Below are positions 60,761 to 64,000 of a stretch of 64,000 bases of DNA, one piece after another (position 1 is the stretch's first letter; every line of letters starts with the position of its first letter). A program made the translations under genes and the position numbers. The notes beneath the pieces were generated by a model, which saw only the letters and a list, made by a program, of their open reading frames with translations, did not search any database and was not told where the DNA came from. The stretch comes from Oreohelix idahoensis. Taxonomy: Eukaryota > Mollusca > Gastropoda > Stylommatophora > Oreohelicidae. The stretch is taken from NCBI GenBank assembly GCA_024509875.1, contig JAMPIV010022930.1, positions 124,001 to 188,000 of the forward strand, written 5' to 3'.

Positions 60761-61106
60761 AGCCATATCAGATATTACAAACGTCAAGTTAAAAAAGACT
60801 TTTAAGCTGGCATCGGAAGTTGATTCAGATGATGGGCCCACTTTTAAAAGCAGATGGCCGGTTATCATTAATTATTAATTCGTCACATTGCTGACAAATT
60901 AATATTTTCTGTCGAAGATATAACTACAGGTCGGTAACCCAGAATCCAAAATGCTGAGGGGCAGCCATGTTTTGGAAATCAGATTTTTTTTAAAAGTTTT
61001 CAAAAATAGCACAAGTGGCCAAAAAATATGTTCAAAAATCGCCCAAAAGTCTACCAAAAAACTAGATTTTTGGAATAATTTGGTTTTCGGGTGTTCGGAT
61101 TCTGGG
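60761..61106. other. no feature recognised
   Basis: AT-rich sequence with a weak inverted similarity between cagaatccaaaatg and attctgggata. No gene. Confidence 0.4.
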
Positions 61107-61116
61107 ATACAGACGT

Positions 61117-61764
61117 ATTGTTGTTGTTGTTGTAGTTTAACTAGGGCTGCTGAGTTTCTCGCTCTTTTGCAACCAATACCAAGTTGAAGACTCCTTGGTA
61201 TTATCTACACTGTAGATCTAGGCTTTTCCTGTGGCTTTTCTGCCATTCCGAAACGTGCTGAGTTGAAGTCATGAGCTCCAGTTTCTCCAGCTTGGCTTAC
61301 ATTTAAAGGATCGTCACATCTAGTCCCAAGCTAGGAGTAAGAAGCACGTGGTATACTGTGCATTCCCCACCATCCAAGGGGGCTCTCCAACTATACAGTG
61401 CTAAAATACTGTGCTCTGGTTCTGGGCTCTCCCAAGGAATTGTCACGTCCTGCACTGAACCACTTCTCAGCTTCCCCTGCCTATCACTGGGTCCATAGTG
61501 AGATTCTCCTGCATGCAGTCAACCAGGTCAATGCCAAAAAATTGCGTCTGGGGCTCAAGTGACTTCTCCAAGTTTAGTGTGCAATGCTGGGTTCTCAACA
61601 AGTTTCACCACAGAGGGAATCCGTGGAAGTGTGTGGATGATTTCAAGAGTCAATGAGGGTGTAATTAGCCTCACAGACATAGGTTCACTTCCACATATGT
61701 ATATTGTAGCATTGTGCATAGCTGGTGGTCATATAAGGATGACTTCAGATATGCCTCCATGCAT
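61117..61764 (-). mobile_element. about 645-bp retroposon with (CAA)n tail, copy D
   Basis: A 10-bp duplication, atacagacgt, lies at 61107-61116 and 61765-61774. The tail shows as ttgttgttgttgttg at the left. The body is the same as copies A to C and among the best preserved. Length 648 bp, no ORF. Confidence 0.9.
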
Positions 61765-61774
61765 ATACAGACGT

Positions 61775-62172
61775 GTAATTACTGATTAATGATAACTAGC
61801 CATCACCTTGTATTCTGTGAAATTCTGCAGAATTCAGGAGTAATTTATATACATCATAATGGTTACTTTTACATTAGCCTCAAGCTGGCAGCATGGGTAA
61901 AACCAGGAGTGAAGTTGAAAGTCGCAAATCAAGGAGGAATGGGGTCGGTTTGTAGCAATTACAGCATCACACTTGTGGGATCTATTTTAGGATAGCATCT
62001 CGCCATTGCCTAGGTCTGAGATCAGTAGGTGGTCTATCACTAATTTCTTGTAAATATTGTCCATAAGGGAAAGGGGTCAATTTCCCAGCTTGTAGCCAAG
62101 ATGGCAGACCTCGTTAAAATTCATTTGTCTCCTAACGTGATCCATTTCATCTGATTTCATTTTATGGGGATT
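61775..62172. other. no feature recognised
   Basis: Intergenic or intronic sequence. The short ORF near 61790-61990 has no recognisable motif and is not supported. Confidence 0.35.
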
Positions 62173-63069
62173 ACTTCATTAGGTTGCCAGTTTTACTTCA
62201 TGAGATTGCCAGTTTTACATCATGAGGTTGCCAGTTTTACTTCATGAGGTTGCTAGTATATGTCATGAGGTTGCCAGTTTACATCATGAGATCTCTAGTT
62301 TTACATAATTAGGTTGCCAATTTTACTTCATGAGGTTGCCAGTTTTACTTCATGAGGTTGCCAGTTTTACATCATGAGGTTGCCAGTTTTACATCATGAG
62401 ATTGCCAGTTTTACATCATGAGGTTGCCAGTATTTGTCATGAGGTTGCCAGTTTACATCATGAGATTGCCAGTTTTACTTCATGAGGTTGCCAGTTTTAC
62501 TTCATGAGATTGCCAGTTTTACATCATGAGATTGCCAGTTTTACATCATGAGATTGCCAGTTTTACATCATGAGATTGCCAGTTTTACTTCATGAGGTTG
62601 CCAGTTTTACATCATGAGATTGCTAGTTTTACATCATGAGATTGCCAGTTTTACATCATGAGATTGCCAGTTTTACATCATGAGGTTGCCAGTATTTGTC
62701 ATGAGGTTGCCAGTTTACATCATGAGATTGCCAGTTTTACTTCATGAGGTTGCCAGTTTTACTTCATGAGATTGCCAGTTTTACATCATGAGATTGCCAG
62801 TTTTACATCATGAGATTGCCAGTTTTACATCATGAGATTGCCAGTTTTACATCATGAGATTGCCAGTTTTACATCATGAGATTGCCAGTTTTACATCATG
62901 AGATTGCCAGTTTTACATCATGAGATTGCCAGTTTTCCATCATGAGATTGCCAGTTTTACATCATGAGGTTGCCAGTATTTGTCATGAGGTTGCCAGTTT
63001 TACATCATGAGATTGCCAGTTTTACTTCATGAGGTTGCCATTATATGTCATGAGGTTGCCAGTTTATAT
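62173..63069 (+). repeat. 22-bp minisatellite with higher-order structure
   Basis: About 40 units of catgagattgccagttttac plus at, with ggttg and acttc variants. A marker variant, tatttgtcatgaggttgcc, recurs at 62431, 62693 and 62977 (spacing about 262 and 284) and a related one at 62257. This shows blocks of units duplicating together. Confidence 0.93.
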
Positions 63070-63636
63070 CAAATAGTTGTTTCACAATTCCCAGAAGTTG
63101 GATTCTTCTATCTATTTTATTATAACATTCAGTCCAAACGAGATCTTATCTTCAGTGAACCAACAACATTTATTTGAACTTTAAAAGAAAAAGTTTTCAC
63201 ACTTTGCACACTCGATAATAGGTGATTTGGAAGCTTTAATTTTGAATTCAAGATGACGATAATATGGATTCATATTAGATGATTCAGTCATGGTCCAATT
63301 AAATCTTCCACTAGCTTCATTTATTTCTAACTATAATTTGATGAATGACAGTGCATGAGTCAGGTATGCGGAACATGGTATTCAGTTACTGATAGTAGTG
63401 ATGCTGCGCAGTCAATAGTGTGTCGTCATGGGTATTTAAAAAATAGCCAATTAATTTTCCTGATTTACCACATTCTACGACTGTTGCATTATACGTTTTT
63501 GTTCCTCAAATAATTCAGGATATCATATGACTACTTATGTGACAGATTTCATTTTCTTCAATCATTTCTGCTGAAAGAAAAACACAGCCAGAAATGTTCC
63601 CATCACATATAACAGATTTGCATGTCGTGTGTAAAA

Positions 63637-63637
<1 letters not shown>
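63070..63637. other. no feature recognised
   Basis: AT-rich sequence between the 22-bp minisatellite and the TA microsatellite. No ORF or repeat signature could be supported. Confidence 0.4.
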
Positions 63638-63679
<42 letters not shown>

Positions 63680-63720
63680 TATAATATATATATTATATAT
63701 ATATAATATACTATATATAA
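63638..63720. repeat. (TA)n microsatellite
   Basis: Runs of tatatata with ataatata interruptions, directly before a LINE fragment. Confidence 0.9.
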
Positions 63721-63722
63721 AA

Positions 63723-64000
63723 TCACTTGTATTATCTATTCTCTTGTATGGGTGTGAGAGCTGGACACTCACTGCAAATACGGAGCGAAGGATTCAGGCT
63801 TTCGAGCATAAATGTTATAGAAGAATTTTGCGCATTTGCTATAAAGAGCACAAAACAAATGTCTATGTTAGAGAGAAGATAAACACCTATGCAGGCCACC
63901 AAGAACCACTTTTGTCAACAGTGAACCGTCGAAAGCTTGCCTGGTTTGGGCATGTAACTCGTCATGACTCCCTTTCGAAAACGATCCTTCAGGGAACAGT
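63723..64000 (+). mobile_element. LINE reverse transcriptase C-terminal part, cut by the window end
   Basis: An open frame to the edge encodes SLVLSILLYGCESWTLTANT, then YRRILRICYKEHKTN and RRKLAWFGHVTRHDSLSKTI. LLYGCESW and WFGHV are hallmarks of the RT C-terminal region in RTE-like LINEs. It differs clearly from the other families here and lacks upstream motifs, so it is 5'-truncated at the TA repeat. Confidence 0.85.

Overview
The window looks like intronic and gene-body DNA of an animal, most likely a mollusc or another lophotrochozoan. Nothing here is prokaryotic. One host gene is visible: a class I (unconventional) myosin on the + strand. Ten exons with in-frame splice phases lie between about 1.13 and 47.66 kb. 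Together they code for the motor domain from just after switch I, through switch II (DIYGFE), to the HYAG region. The exon for the helix between the TVGE and VRADL segments was not found. Exons upstream of 1131 and downstream of 47662 are not visible either.

Almost everything else is transposable elements (TEs) and minisatellites, many of them nested. From left to right: a 40-bp minisatellite grown from LINE coding sequence (0.2-0.66 kb); two tRNA-derived SINEs; an internally deleted Tigger/pogo element (2.85-3.22 kb); a complete Ty3/gypsy-type LTR retrotransposon on the - strand (3312-14046, TSD acaag) whose integrase lies upstream of its reverse transcriptase and which carries a decayed, unrelated ORF on the opposite strand; a LINE with a C-terminal RNase H (about 15.3-21.7 kb), split by a solo LTR; a 1.6-kb minisatellite; a solo LTR (25.2-25.8 kb); several truncated LINEs; a 30-bp minisatellite that runs into a myosin splice acceptor; an intact full-length LINE (31.5-34.8 kb, 1023-aa ORF) inserted in a 26-bp minisatellite; more LINE, SINE and short-element copies; three elements flanked by TTAA; and a gag-only LTR retrotransposon (50.6-60.4 kb). 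One LTR of that last element holds a piggyBac-like insert and a truncated LINE. The window ends in a 22-bp minisatellite, an AT microsatellite and one more LINE.

Because many insertions carry target-site duplications (TSDs), and some have an empty-site copy in the same window, their order can be read directly. Items worth most attention: the integrase-before-RT gypsy element with its antisense passenger ORF; the Tigger element, which resembles mammalian Tigger1; the family of about 645-bp elements with (CAA)n tails that share sequence with a LINE 5' region; the TTAA elements with matching empty sites; and an exact 257-bp duplication flanking the gag-only element. Family names rest on motifs and memory of families, since no database search was possible.
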